Of a DNA stretch of 37,657 bases, positions 25,984 to 34,088 are shown piece after piece. The notes below the pieces were generated by a model. The model ran no database searches and was not told the DNA's origin. It saw only the letters and a list, made by a program, of their open reading frames with translations. Source of the DNA: a virus; IMG/VR virus record IMGVR_UViG_3300030419_005477, positions 1 to 37,657 of that record; one strand, 5' to 3'. The first letter of the stretch is position 1. Every line of letters begins with the position of its first letter. The position numbers were made by a program, and so were the translations under genes.

Positions 25984-26808
25984 ATGAAAAAACAGGTTAT
26001 AGTTTGTGGTTGGTACTTTGATAAATTTGATGATAAAGAGAACCAGACAGAATATATTGAAGGTCTTATAGAATTAAATAAGAGACCTGACGTTGATGTA
26101 TTTTATGCATGTCATAATGATCCACCTGAATTAGTAGAATCAAATTTTAGATATGAGCGATATGAAAATATAGGTTTAGAATGGGGTGCTTATGATAAAG
26201 CATGGCATTCACTAAAAGATGAATTAGATCCGGATACACATTTATTATTTATACAAGATGATATATTAATTAAGGACTGGTCTTTCGTAGATATCGTGTC
26301 AGCAGCATTATCACAAGGTGCAGCAGTTGTAGGTAATGGACCAGCCTATCCCTGGGACTTTGATCCAACAGAAGAAGCAAGATTAAGTTTTTGGTTGAAG
26401 ACTAATGACACTTGGGTCGACTACGTGAAAGAAGACAATAAGCATATGTACGATAGAAAACAAGTCACGTTTGGTGTACGAGGAAGTTTCGTCTCTCTGA
26501 AGTATGAAGATATGGTAAAGATTAACGGCTTTGATTACGTGAACAAACCCTTACAGACAGGTGTTAAAGAAGATGGAACTGAATTCTTATTAATCGATCC
26601 ATTTGGAAATACTAGTATGTATTTAAATGGATATAAATTTGGTCGTATATTAGGTAATGAGAAAGTTAAATATCTTGGTGATCACTATAGAAAGAGTAGA
26701 TGGATGATAGAGTGTGGAAGAGGGATGGTCGTGACACCCGCTGAGAAAGAAGGTAAAGAAGGTAAATTGAACATTCCAATTGAAATGGTATTGGAGATTA
26801 TAGAATGA
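25984..26808 (+). CDS. Putative GT-A-like glycosyltransferase
   Basis: 274 residues. QVIVCGWYFDKFDDKENQTEYI then DTHLLFIQDDILIKDWSFVD near 85-104, where FIQDDI looks like a DxD-type metal site, and NGFDYVNKPL further on. Located between gmd and an aminotransferase. A glycosyltransferase is likely from context and motif, but the family is not certain. Preceding stop and this start abut (TAAATG). Confidence 0.55.
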   Translation: MKKQVIVCGWYFDKFDDKENQTEYIEGLIELNKRPDVDVFYACHNDPPELVESNFRYERYENIGLEWGAYDKAWHSLKDELDPDTHLLFIQDDILIKDWSFVDIVSAALSQGAAVVGNGPAYPWDFDPTEEARLSFWLKTNDTWVDYVKEDNKHMYDRKQVTFGVRGSFVSLKYEDMVKINGFDYVNKPLQTGVKEDGTEFLLIDPFGNTSMYLNGYKFGRILGNEKVKYLGDHYRKSRWMIECGRGMVVTPAEKEGKEGKLNIPIEMVLEIIE

Positions 26809-27977
26809 GCATACAAGTCTTAAAACCAAAATACAAAACAGATGAGGTACTTGATGGTATCAAAGAATGTTTAGATAAACAGTGGACTGGTATGGGATAC
26901 AAGACTACTGAATTTGAAGAGGCTTGGAAGGAATACACCGGTGTGAACAACGCTCATTTTCTACATTCTTGTACAGCTGCATTACATATATCTCTAAATG
27001 TTTTCAAGCAGAGAGAGAAATGGAGAGATGGAGATGAGATTATTACATCACCACTTACTTTTGTATCCACAAACCATGCTATCATGTATGAAAAACTCAC
27101 ACCAATATTTGCTGATGTAGATAATACATTATGTTTAGATCCCAGATCAGTAGAACGGCTAATTACAAATAAAACACAAGCTGTCATTTATGTTGGACTT
27201 GGAGGAAATACTGGTAACTATCTTGCAATGAAAGAGCTCTGTAAAAAGTATGAACTCAAATTAATTTTGGACGGAGCACATATGTCAGGGACTCGAGTAA
27301 GAGAAATGAATTATGATGGATCCGGATTTGCTCACTGGCATGTTGGCAAAGATGTTGATGCAGCATGTTTTAGTTTTCAATCTGTAAAAAATTTACCAAC
27401 AGCGGATGGTGGTATGGTATGTTTTAAGGATGAAGAATGTGACAAATTAGCAAGAGAGATGAGTTGGTTAGGAATTAATAAAGATACATATTCAAGAACG
27501 CTACCGGACGGAAGTTATAAATGGAAATATGACGTTCCTAATATAGGTTTCAAGTATCATGGTAATAGTATAATGGCTGCTATAGGTTTAGTTCAATTGA
27601 AATATCTTGATGAGGAGAATGATAAACGAAATACAATAGCTGAATTATATGATTGGAAAATTCAAAATTCATTTGTAAATGATGTTGAGTTAATAAATAT
27701 ACCAAGTGAATGCTATAAGAATTCAAGACATATATATCAGATTTTAGTTCCAGAGCAAGATAGAGACCATATTATTAATGCGATGTACACAAATAATGTA
27801 TATCCAGGAGTTCATTATGTAACTAATACAGAATATCCAATGTATGCATATGGTAAAGAAGCAACCCCCAAAGCAACAGAATATAGTAACAGATTAATAA
27901 CATTACCAATTCACATGGGTGTAACACCAGATGATGTTGAAAAAGTAGTAATGGTTTTAAGGAGATATTTTACATGA
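26805..27977 (+). CDS. DegT/DnrJ/EryC1-type sugar aminotransferase, perosamine-synthase-like
   Basis: 390 residues, PLP-dependent fold type I. HFLHSCTAALHISL, then GDEIITSPLTFVSTNHAI and LILDGAHMSGTR with the PLP Asp, then CFSFQSVKNLPTADGGM with K195 as the Schiff-base lysine, and a late HIYQILVPE. All active residues are present. DegT enzymes aminate keto-sugars; with gmd close by, GDP-4-keto-6-deoxymannose to GDP-perosamine is the simplest reading, although other keto-sugars are possible. Confidence 0.88.
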   Translation: MSIQVLKPKYKTDEVLDGIKECLDKQWTGMGYKTTEFEEAWKEYTGVNNAHFLHSCTAALHISLNVFKQREKWRDGDEIITSPLTFVSTNHAIMYEKLTPIFADVDNTLCLDPRSVERLITNKTQAVIYVGLGGNTGNYLAMKELCKKYELKLILDGAHMSGTRVREMNYDGSGFAHWHVGKDVDAACFSFQSVKNLPTADGGMVCFKDEECDKLAREMSWLGINKDTYSRTLPDGSYKWKYDVPNIGFKYHGNSIMAAIGLVQLKYLDEENDKRNTIAELYDWKIQNSFVNDVELINIPSECYKNSRHIYQILVPEQDRDHIINAMYTNNVYPGVHYVTNTEYPMYAYGKEATPKATEYSNRLITLPIHMGVTPDDVEKVVMVLRRYFT

Positions 27978-29179
27978 TAACATTTTGCATTCCAAGTAAG
28001 AATAACAAACGATATCTTGAAGCGGCTATTCCTTCCATTAGAAAGAACAGTTTCTATAAGGATAATAAAATTAATATTTTCATCGATGCAGATGATGATG
28101 GTACGTTAGTATGGTGTGATTCCAACTATAAAAAATTAGATTTTGATTATTATGTAAATCCCAATGAAAATGGTGAACTATATGGTATTGGTAGAGCGTA
28201 TGACTATCTAATTGAAAAAGCAGAAACAGAAATGGTATGCGTATTTCATGCTGATATGATGCTAGCAAAACATGCAGATAAATATATGATGGACGAGTGG
28301 TCAGAAAAAACTGTTGTATGTGCTACTAGAATTGAACCACCATTACATCCAGAAGGTCCTGAAAAAATTGTGAGAGATTTTGGTATGTGGCCTGAAACAG
28401 ATGTAGAAGATGGGTTTAAAGAAGAAGAGTTTGATGAGTTTGTCGAAGAGGTAAGACAGCTACATGAGAATGATAAGGGTGTGACTGAGGGATTGTTTGC
28501 ACCATGGTTGGTATCTAAAAAAGATTTTAATGCAATAGGTGGACATGATTACAGGTTTAAATCTGCTCGAGAAGACAGTGATCTCTTCAACAGGTTTCAG
28601 TTGGCGGGGTATAAATTAAAACAAACATGGCAAGGATTTGTCTATCACCTCACAGCAAGAGGTGGTCAATTTGAACATGGAGTGCTTACAAAAGATCATT
28701 CTGCTAAGTCTAAAGATTGGCAAGTATTAATGGAAGCTTCAACGAAAGAGTTTTTTCGGAAATGGCATACTCCTGTACTACATGATGAGTATATGAAACC
28801 TATAATACCACCAGTCTATCATACAAGTATTATTGCTAAAAATTGTAATGAACAAATGATTGAGTTGCTTGAACCATGGTGTAATAGATTATATGTTGAT
28901 TGCGATATGAATACAATATTATCATATATCAGTAAGAATCAACAATACACTACAACTGAATTAGCTGATAAGATTTTATATTATAATGCTAAAATTAATG
29001 GTGATGTCATAGTCAATATCGATTGCACACAGCTCACAAATGAAAATTATAATTATATCCCAATGCTTTCACGTATAATTGAAGATAGTGGTCAAAAAGA
29101 AACAACACAGCGTTTGGATGTTTTTACGATACGGATAAATTATAAAGATGATATAAAGGAGAATCTAATAAAATGTTGA
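27974..29179 (+). CDS. GT2-like glycosyltransferase with extra C-terminal domain
   Basis: 401 residues. ITFCIPSKNNKRYLEAAIPSIR is a GT2 start; VCVFHADMMLAKHADKYM near residue 90 carries HADM, in the place of DxD; AIGGHDYRFKSAREDSDLFNRF near 191 gives the ED motif. About 130 residues after the catalytic domain (from about 270) show no recognised motif and may bind the acceptor. Similar in start and layout to the gene at 24126. Confidence 0.8.
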   Translation: MITFCIPSKNNKRYLEAAIPSIRKNSFYKDNKINIFIDADDDGTLVWCDSNYKKLDFDYYVNPNENGELYGIGRAYDYLIEKAETEMVCVFHADMMLAKHADKYMMDEWSEKTVVCATRIEPPLHPEGPEKIVRDFGMWPETDVEDGFKEEEFDEFVEEVRQLHENDKGVTEGLFAPWLVSKKDFNAIGGHDYRFKSAREDSDLFNRFQLAGYKLKQTWQGFVYHLTARGGQFEHGVLTKDHSAKSKDWQVLMEASTKEFFRKWHTPVLHDEYMKPIIPPVYHTSIIAKNCNEQMIELLEPWCNRLYVDCDMNTILSYISKNQQYTTTELADKILYYNAKINGDVIVNIDCTQLTNENYNYIPMLSRIIEDSGQKETTQRLDVFTIRINYKDDIKENLIKC

Positions 29180-30144
29180 GAATAGGAGTTATGACACCTG
29201 TTGATCACATTGAAGGTATCAACGAACTGTTAAAATCCATTGGACAGCCATTTGATGTACCGGATGTACCAAAGCATATGATTAGAAGATATTTAATTGA
29301 TCAGAAGATAGATGCAATAGTTTGTAATCCCAATAAACAGAGTTTTATAATAGATGAAGAGATATTAAAAGGTACGAAGATAAAGGTTATCAATAGTTGC
29401 TCTACGGGACTAAATCATATTGATATGAAATATTGTGAATCAAATAATATAGAAGTGCAGCATCATAAAAATGATATGGAACTCTTAGAACAATTACCTT
29501 CAACAGCTGAATTGGCTTTTTCATTACTTACGAATATTATCAGAAAGGTTAGTTTATCTCGGGAGCATATATTGGAAGGCGGATGGAGTTATACAGATTT
29601 TATGGGACATCAGATCAAGCATATGAACATAGGAATTGTTGGGTACGGCCGGTTGGGTAAAATGATGTATGATTTTTGTAATTGTTTTGGTGCAAATGTA
29701 AAGGTATTTGACCCGTATCTTGATTTGTCAAATATACCATTACATCAAAGAGATGCTTTTATGCTAAACCATTACAGTTCCGATATTAAAAAAATGTTTA
29801 AATGGGCCAAAGCTGTTAGCCTTCACATTCATGTGACTGATGAAACAAAAGAATTAGTTAATAAAGATTTATTGTCACAAGCTAATGGTTTGTATCTAGT
29901 CAACACTTCCAGAGGTGCTGTTGTAAATGAAGTAGATGTTTGCGAAGCATTAGTACAAGGTAACCTAGCTGGTTATGGCACAGATGTATTAGTTGATGAA
30001 TATACAAACGAATGGTCACCAATTGTTGAATTGATGAACGAAGAGTATAATGTAGTTGTGACACCACATGTAGGTGGAATGACCTGGGAAGGGCAACATA
30101 AAGCATATCATTGGTCGATTAATAAATTAAAGGAATACAAATGA
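29173..30144 (+). CDS. D-isomer-specific 2-hydroxyacid dehydrogenase
   Basis: 323 residues. NAD-binding GIVGYGRLGKMMYDF near 155-169, NTSRGAVVNEVDVCEAL with the catalytic Arg near 246, and VVTPHVGGMTWEGQ near 297 with the catalytic His are the hallmark of the family. It would interconvert a 2-keto acid and a D-2-hydroxy acid. In a module with ulosonic-acid-type enzymes, a keto-acid intermediate is a natural substrate, but this is inference. Coupled by overlap to both neighbours. Confidence 0.88.
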   Translation: MLRIGVMTPVDHIEGINELLKSIGQPFDVPDVPKHMIRRYLIDQKIDAIVCNPNKQSFIIDEEILKGTKIKVINSCSTGLNHIDMKYCESNNIEVQHHKNDMELLEQLPSTAELAFSLLTNIIRKVSLSREHILEGGWSYTDFMGHQIKHMNIGIVGYGRLGKMMYDFCNCFGANVKVFDPYLDLSNIPLHQRDAFMLNHYSSDIKKMFKWAKAVSLHIHVTDETKELVNKDLLSQANGLYLVNTSRGAVVNEVDVCEALVQGNLAGYGTDVLVDEYTNEWSPIVELMNEEYNVVVTPHVGGMTWEGQHKAYHWSINKLKEYK

Positions 30145-30869
30145 ATTACAAAAAAATATATGGAGTAGCTATTATTCCAGCTAAAACTGATTCAACTAGA
30201 TTGAAGAAGAAAAATTTGAGAGTCATTGCTGATAAGACTTTAGTCGAGCATTCAATATTACATGCAAAGCAATCAAAATATATAAAAGATATTATTGTCA
30301 CTAGCAATGATGAAAAGGTACAGGAAATAGCTAAAAAGTATGATTGTACTTTTTATTGGAGAGATGAAGATTATATGGGAGAAAGAGAAGTTGCAGATGT
30401 ATATGTGAATGTATTTCAAAACGATTTTAAAGATAATGGTGAATGGAGGATACCACAAATGGCAACTCATGTAGTAGGTATTCAACCAGATCATCCTGAT
30501 AGGACAAACAAATTGGATACGTTAATCGAGTATTTTGTGGATAATAAATATGATGATTTAGTAACCGTTGACAAAAACGGAACACGTAATGGTTCAATAC
30601 GAATATTGAAAGCTAAAGATGTAAAGCATGGAACGATCAGTAGAAGAGTTGGATCATATTTAGATGATTGCACCAATATACATTCAGAAGATGATTTAAA
30701 AAATGCTGAACAGAATATTTTACAGACTGATGCAAGAGATAGTTGGGTTTGTGAAGTATGTGATGGAAATACTTATGATGTAGATTGGGATTATATTGGT
30801 AGTGGAACAAATCATTTAGGATGTGATCTGGAACAAGAAGAGCAAAGACCACATGAAGAGGAAAGATAA
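30141..30869 (+). CDS. CMP-sugar synthetase (NeuA/CMP-sialic acid synthetase-like)
   Basis: 242 residues. AIIPAKTDSTRLKKKNL at 10-26 is the CTP-binding signature (canonical IPARxGSKRxPxKN). DIIVTSNDEKVQEIAKK and VVGIQPDHPDR complete the fold. It would activate a nonulosonic acid with CTP. It is a second CMP-sugar synthetase besides the KdsB half of 20878-22554, so two different acid sugars may be activated. The acidic C-terminal tail (EQEEQRPHEEER) and a CEVC pair are unusual extras. Confidence 0.82.
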   Translation: MNYKKIYGVAIIPAKTDSTRLKKKNLRVIADKTLVEHSILHAKQSKYIKDIIVTSNDEKVQEIAKKYDCTFYWRDEDYMGEREVADVYVNVFQNDFKDNGEWRIPQMATHVVGIQPDHPDRTNKLDTLIEYFVDNKYDDLVTVDKNGTRNGSIRILKAKDVKHGTISRRVGSYLDDCTNIHSEDDLKNAEQNILQTDARDSWVCEVCDGNTYDVDWDYIGSGTNHLGCDLEQEEQRPHEEER

Positions 30870-31699
30870 TGAATAGTTATATATCACAGTTGCAAAAGGA
30901 TGGTAAGTTAAATAAGGTATTACATAAAACACAATGGCAGTTTACTAAGAAACCGTTTATAATATCAGGACCATGTTCTGTGGAATCAGAAGACATGATT
31001 GTCAATTGGGCTTTAAAACTCAAAGAGCTTGGGGTCGATGCTTTAAGAGGTGGAGCATATAAACCTTGCACTTACCCAATCACTAGAACTATTGGTGATA
31101 ATGGTTGGAAAGAAGGATTGAGAGAAACAGGTTTGGAATTTCTTAAAACAGCGAGACAAGAATCTGGGTTACCCATCGTAAGTGAAATAATGGACGTGCA
31201 ACAGATTAACAATTTGTCTATGGATGCTATTGATATGATTCAAGTTGGTACAAGAAATTTTCAAAATTATACACTATTAGATGAGCTTGGTAAATTAGAT
31301 AAAAATGTTTTATTGAAGAGAGGTACGTGGGGAACTATAGATGAGATACTTGGAGCTGTAGAGAGATTATTAGTAGGTGGTAAAGCAAGAGTAGCCATTT
31401 GTTTGAGAGGAGTCGTAGGAGCACCTAGTTATAGACACGTGTTTCCTCAGATTAGATGGGCACCTGACATCATGATGATACCAGCATTAAAAGAACTGTG
31501 CAATATTCCTATCATATATGATCCAAGTCATTCAACAGGATATAGAAATTTTGTACCAGCTATCTCGAGAGCAGCCATGGCTGCTGGTGCTGATGGTCTA
31601 GCACTTGAATCCCATCCAGATCCAGATAATAGTATCAGTGATCCGGATCAAGCCATTACTATAGAAACACTACAAGAAATTATGGAGTCAATTAAATGA
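30869..31699 (+). CDS. DAHP synthase type I-beta / Kdo8P-synthase-family enzyme
   Basis: 276 residues. GPCSVES at 34-40, RGGAYKPCTYPI at 60-71, IQVGTRNFQNYTLLDEL, VLLKRGTWGTIDEILGA and YDPSHSTGYR match the PEP-condensing DAHP/Kdo8P synthase superfamily, closest by these blocks to type I-beta DAHP synthases (RGGAYKPRT; here Cys replaces the Arg). It joins PEP to an aldose phosphate. In this context the product may be a surface ulosonic-acid precursor and not an aromatic-pathway intermediate, since no other shikimate gene is present. TAATG start. Confidence 0.88.
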   Translation: MNSYISQLQKDGKLNKVLHKTQWQFTKKPFIISGPCSVESEDMIVNWALKLKELGVDALRGGAYKPCTYPITRTIGDNGWKEGLRETGLEFLKTARQESGLPIVSEIMDVQQINNLSMDAIDMIQVGTRNFQNYTLLDELGKLDKNVLLKRGTWGTIDEILGAVERLLVGGKARVAICLRGVVGAPSYRHVFPQIRWAPDIMMIPALKELCNIPIIYDPSHSTGYRNFVPAISRAAMAAGADGLALESHPDPDNSISDPDQAITIETLQEIMESIK

Positions 31700-32337
31700 T
31701 ATCAGTATTATTGAGAGTACGTAACGAACAAGAGCATATTGGATTTTGTTTACAATCAATTAATGATGTATTAGGTAGAAATACTGAAATATTAATAGCC
31801 AATAATAATTCAACAGATGACACAATGAATATTATTCAAATGTTTGATTGGTTGGATATTGAAGTGTTTGATATAAATTCTTACACTCCTGGCAAGACAT
31901 TAAATTATTTAGCTAAGAAATCGACAAACAGTGTTTTGTTGACATTATCAGCTCATTGTAAATTACTACCAAATGAAAATATTGGACCTATTGTATTCAC
32001 AAACTTTGAAGGCTGTGAAGCTGTATTTGGAAAACAGATTCCAATATATAAAGGGAAACGAATTACACCACGTTACATATGGTCACATTTTGGAGATAAG
32101 TTAGAAACTAATATGTATTCGAACATTGAAGATAGATATTTTTTACATAATGCATTTTGTTTTTATAGTAGAGACTATCTAATAGAACATCCATTTAATG
32201 AACAGCTGTCTGGAAAGGAAGATAGATATTGGGCTAAGGACATTGCTGATAGAGGAGATTTATATTTATACGAACCACAGCTACAAGTAGAACATTACTA
32301 TACAAAGAACGGAGCTACGTGGAAGGGTCTCGGTTAA
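31696..32337 (+). CDS. GT2-like glycosyltransferase
   Basis: 213 residues. ISVLLRVRNEQEHIGFCLQSI is the family-2 start, EILIANNNSTDDTMNII the nucleotide-binding region, LSAHCKLLPNENI occupies the metal-site position without a clean DxD, and LSGKEDRYWAKDIADRG near 173 carries the ED acid pair. Last gene of the sugar module; coupled to the DAHP synthase by ATGA. Confidence 0.82.
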   Translation: MISVLLRVRNEQEHIGFCLQSINDVLGRNTEILIANNNSTDDTMNIIQMFDWLDIEVFDINSYTPGKTLNYLAKKSTNSVLLTLSAHCKLLPNENIGPIVFTNFEGCEAVFGKQIPIYKGKRITPRYIWSHFGDKLETNMYSNIEDRYFLHNAFCFYSRDYLIEHPFNEQLSGKEDRYWAKDIADRGDLYLYEPQLQVEHYYTKNGATWKGLG

Positions 32338-32393
32338 AAAAATGACATGTTTTCTTTTAAACTTAATATATATGTATATACAAGGAATTGGTT
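32338..32393. promoter_or_regulatory. AT-rich gap after the sugar module, possible promoter
   Basis: A 56-base gap with TATATATGTATATA at 32367-32380, the reverse complement of 15033-15046 at the other edge of the module, followed by AAGGAA, the ribosome site for 32394. May be a promoter or boundary; low-complexity sequence limits confidence. Confidence 0.35.
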
Positions 32394-32585
32394 ATGGAAA
32401 ATAAATTTGGTAAATATATAAATGAGCTCATGCTTATGGTTATCGAGAAAAGAGAAGGAACAATTGTTCATCAACTAGCAGTTGACGAACTTCGAAAACT
32501 CGCAAATGATATTTTAGATTTTTTAGAAAAGCAGACAGAAAAAGAAACGAAGTCTGAGAAAACATTACTACAGGAGAATAAATAA
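32394..32585 (+). CDS. Small hypothetical protein, helical
   Basis: 63 residues from ATG 32394, chosen because AAGGAA lies 6-8 bases upstream. ENKFGKYINELMLMVIEKREG then ELRKLANDILDFLEKQTEKETK look like two amphipathic helices, possibly coiled-coil. No family recognised. First gene of a new small-gene run. Confidence 0.65.
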   Translation: MENKFGKYINELMLMVIEKREGTIVHQLAVDELRKLANDILDFLEKQTEKETKSEKTLLQENK

Positions 32586-32755
32586 TGAACCGTATATCAC
32601 AAGAAGGTGCTAATCATATAGCACGTTTGTTGGATGGAGTCGTCGATTCCATAACAAAAAAGCTTACAGGTCCACAAATAAAGAAGGTAGAAGATGAAAT
32701 GGCTACTATCGTTCAACTATGGAAGCAGATCCAAGATGAATGGGAGAAAGTATAA
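32585..32755 (+). CDS. Small hypothetical protein, helical, 56 residues
   Basis: Starts by TAATG overlap with the previous stop after GGAG. Sequence begins MNRISQEGANHIARLL and ends WKQIQDEWEKV. Helical and charged, no recognised family. Its stop overlaps the next ATG, which supports its being a real gene in a coupled series. Confidence 0.6.
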   Translation: MNRISQEGANHIARLLDGVVDSITKKLTGPQIKKVEDEMATIVQLWKQIQDEWEKV

Positions 32756-32967
32756 TGGGTTATGATCCATCATCACCAACCGCTAAAATGACAGATTATG
32801 AAGATCGTAAATTTGAAGATGTAAACATCGATGAATTGTTCTACTTATCTGATAATCTAAATGACGTAAATTCATTTAGAAAAATTTCTGAAGAAGAAGC
32901 TATGAATATCAGGACAAGAGAGGTTGAAATGGTTCAACCAAAAACTAAGGTCTATGTTAAAAACTAA
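32755..32967 (+). CDS. Small acidic hypothetical protein
   Basis: 70 residues from ATG 32755, preceded by GGGAGAAA; an in-frame ATG at 32740 is inside the previous gene and lacks a ribosome site. GYDPSSPTAKMTDYEDRKFEDV then DELFYLSDNL. Acidic, no cysteine or membrane segment, no family recognised. Confidence 0.62.
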   Translation: MGYDPSSPTAKMTDYEDRKFEDVNIDELFYLSDNLNDVNSFRKISEEEAMNIRTREVEMVQPKTKVYVKN

Positions 32968-33469
32968 CATGGATAAACCAGCCCATAAACCATTAAAGAT
33001 ACCAGGTCGTAGAACAGTCATAACAAAGTCAATGGTTGAGACTGCTATCCAAAATACTAAATCTCAGTCAGAAGCTGCGAGATGGATAGGAGTATCTTAT
33101 AACACATATAAAAAATGGGCTAAATTTTACAAGCTATGGGAAGGACATTTAAATCCACAAGGTAAGGGAATAAAAAAGATTTCTGCTAATTGGTCAATAC
33201 CTTTAGATAAGATTTTAAATGGTGAGTTAGAATATAAATTACCATATAAAATGTTCCGGAAAAGATTAGTTGATGAAGGATATAAAGAAAATGAATGCGA
33301 ACAGTGTGGATATGCAGAACATCATATAGGACTAGATGTCGTTCCTTTGTTGATTGAATTTAGTGATGGAAATGAGAATAATTGTACATTTGATAACTTA
33401 CGTTTGCTATGCCCTAACTGCTTTTTATCTTTTAACGGTTTTTTACCAAATAGTAGAAAATTCTGTTGA
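32954..33469 (+). CDS. HTH plus degenerate HNH-like zinc-finger protein
   Basis: About 171 residues from ATG 32954 (AAGG just upstream; ATG 32969 is the alternative). An N-terminal helix-turn-helix, SQSEAARWIGVSYNTYKKWA, precedes a treble-clef module with CEQC, ENNCTFDNLRLLCPNC. HNH nucleases of this type normally carry a DH pair (e.g. VDH) where this protein has LDVV, so the catalytic His appears lost while the Asn and the zinc cysteines remain. It is therefore likelier a DNA-binding regulator than an active endonuclease. Similar proteins occur in T4-like marine phages. Confidence 0.75.
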   Translation: MLKTNMDKPAHKPLKIPGRRTVITKSMVETAIQNTKSQSEAARWIGVSYNTYKKWAKFYKLWEGHLNPQGKGIKKISANWSIPLDKILNGELEYKLPYKMFRKRLVDEGYKENECEQCGYAEHHIGLDVVPLLIEFSDGNENNCTFDNLRLLCPNCFLSFNGFLPNSRKFC

Positions 33470-33494
33470 CTCGCGTTGCCTTTTTGTGTAATAT
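33466..33494 (+). promoter_or_regulatory. Sigma70-like promoter for peptide deformylase, possibly leaderless
   Basis: TTGACT at 33466-33471 and TAATAT at 33489-33494 are separated by exactly 17 bases. A start of transcription about seven bases on would fall at the deformylase ATG (33501), and no ribosome site is visible before that ATG. A GTGTA/TACAC inverted repeat (33486-33490, 33496-33500) overlaps the -10 box. Seen directly; activity inferred. Confidence 0.6.
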
Positions 33495-33500
33495 CTACAC

Positions 33501-34088
33501 ATGAAAAAGGTAATAAATTGTTTAAAACATACAAATCCAGTAATACATAAACCGTGTAGAGAAGTTTCAATTGAGGAAGGTGAGCAAATTGCAGCAGAAC
33601 TGTTTGAAATACTCAACAAGAGAAAAGATGGCATTGGCTTGGCTGCTAACCAAGTCGGTATTGACGCTGCTGTTGCTGTGGTCAATGTAAGAGAGCCACT
33701 TGTCTTAATCAATCCAAAGATTGAAGATCAATGGGAAGAAATAAATTATCATGAAGCTTGTTTAAGTTTTCCTGGTGATCACAAGCATACAAAAAGATAT
33801 CAAAATATTATAATCAAAACTGCTCAGTCAGAAAGTAGTTGGTATTTCAGTGGTACACCAGCTCATGGTGATCACAAAGGTTCGTGGGAGGACAGACAAA
33901 AAGCTGAAAATGATACTGAATTAAGATTATTAGAAGCTGTATGTGTCCAGCATGAAATTGACCATTTAATGGGAAAAACTGTTCACGATAGACAAATTGA
34001 TACTACAATCGTTGTAGAGAAAAAGGTTGGTAGAAATGAACCATGTCCATGTAGTAGTGGAAAAAAATATAAAAAGTGTTGTATATAA
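33501..34088 (+). CDS. def: Peptide deformylase fused to a C-terminal SEC-C zinc motif
   Basis: 195 residues. Removes the formyl group from nascent proteins. All three deformylase motifs are present: [10 protein letters not shown] with Q51, EACLSFPG with C87 (canonical EGCLS), and HEIDH with H151, E152, H155. Between motifs II and III an extra loop at about 110-140 ([15 protein letters not shown]) is longer than usual. The last 19 residues, [18 protein letters not shown], are a textbook SEC-C motif (C182, C184, C193, C194) like that of SecA tails, which binds zinc and ribosomes or SecB. I know of no common phage deformylase with this tail. Followed by TAATG overlap. Confidence 0.95.
   Translation: MKKVINCLKHTNPVIHKPCREVSIEEGEQIAAELFEILNKRKDGIGLAANQVGIDAAVAVVNVREPLVLINPKIEDQWEEINYHEACLSFPGDHKHTKRYQNIIIKTAQSESSWYFSGTPAHGDHKGSWEDRQKAENDTELRLLEAVCVQHEIDHLMGKTVHDRQIDTTIVVEKKVGRNEPCPCSSGKKYKKCCI

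Noticed and set aside
30869-31699. Calling the DAHP-like synthase an aromatic-pathway auxiliary gene
   Set aside because: No other shikimate gene is present and its neighbours are sugar-activation enzymes, so the surface-sugar reading is favoured.
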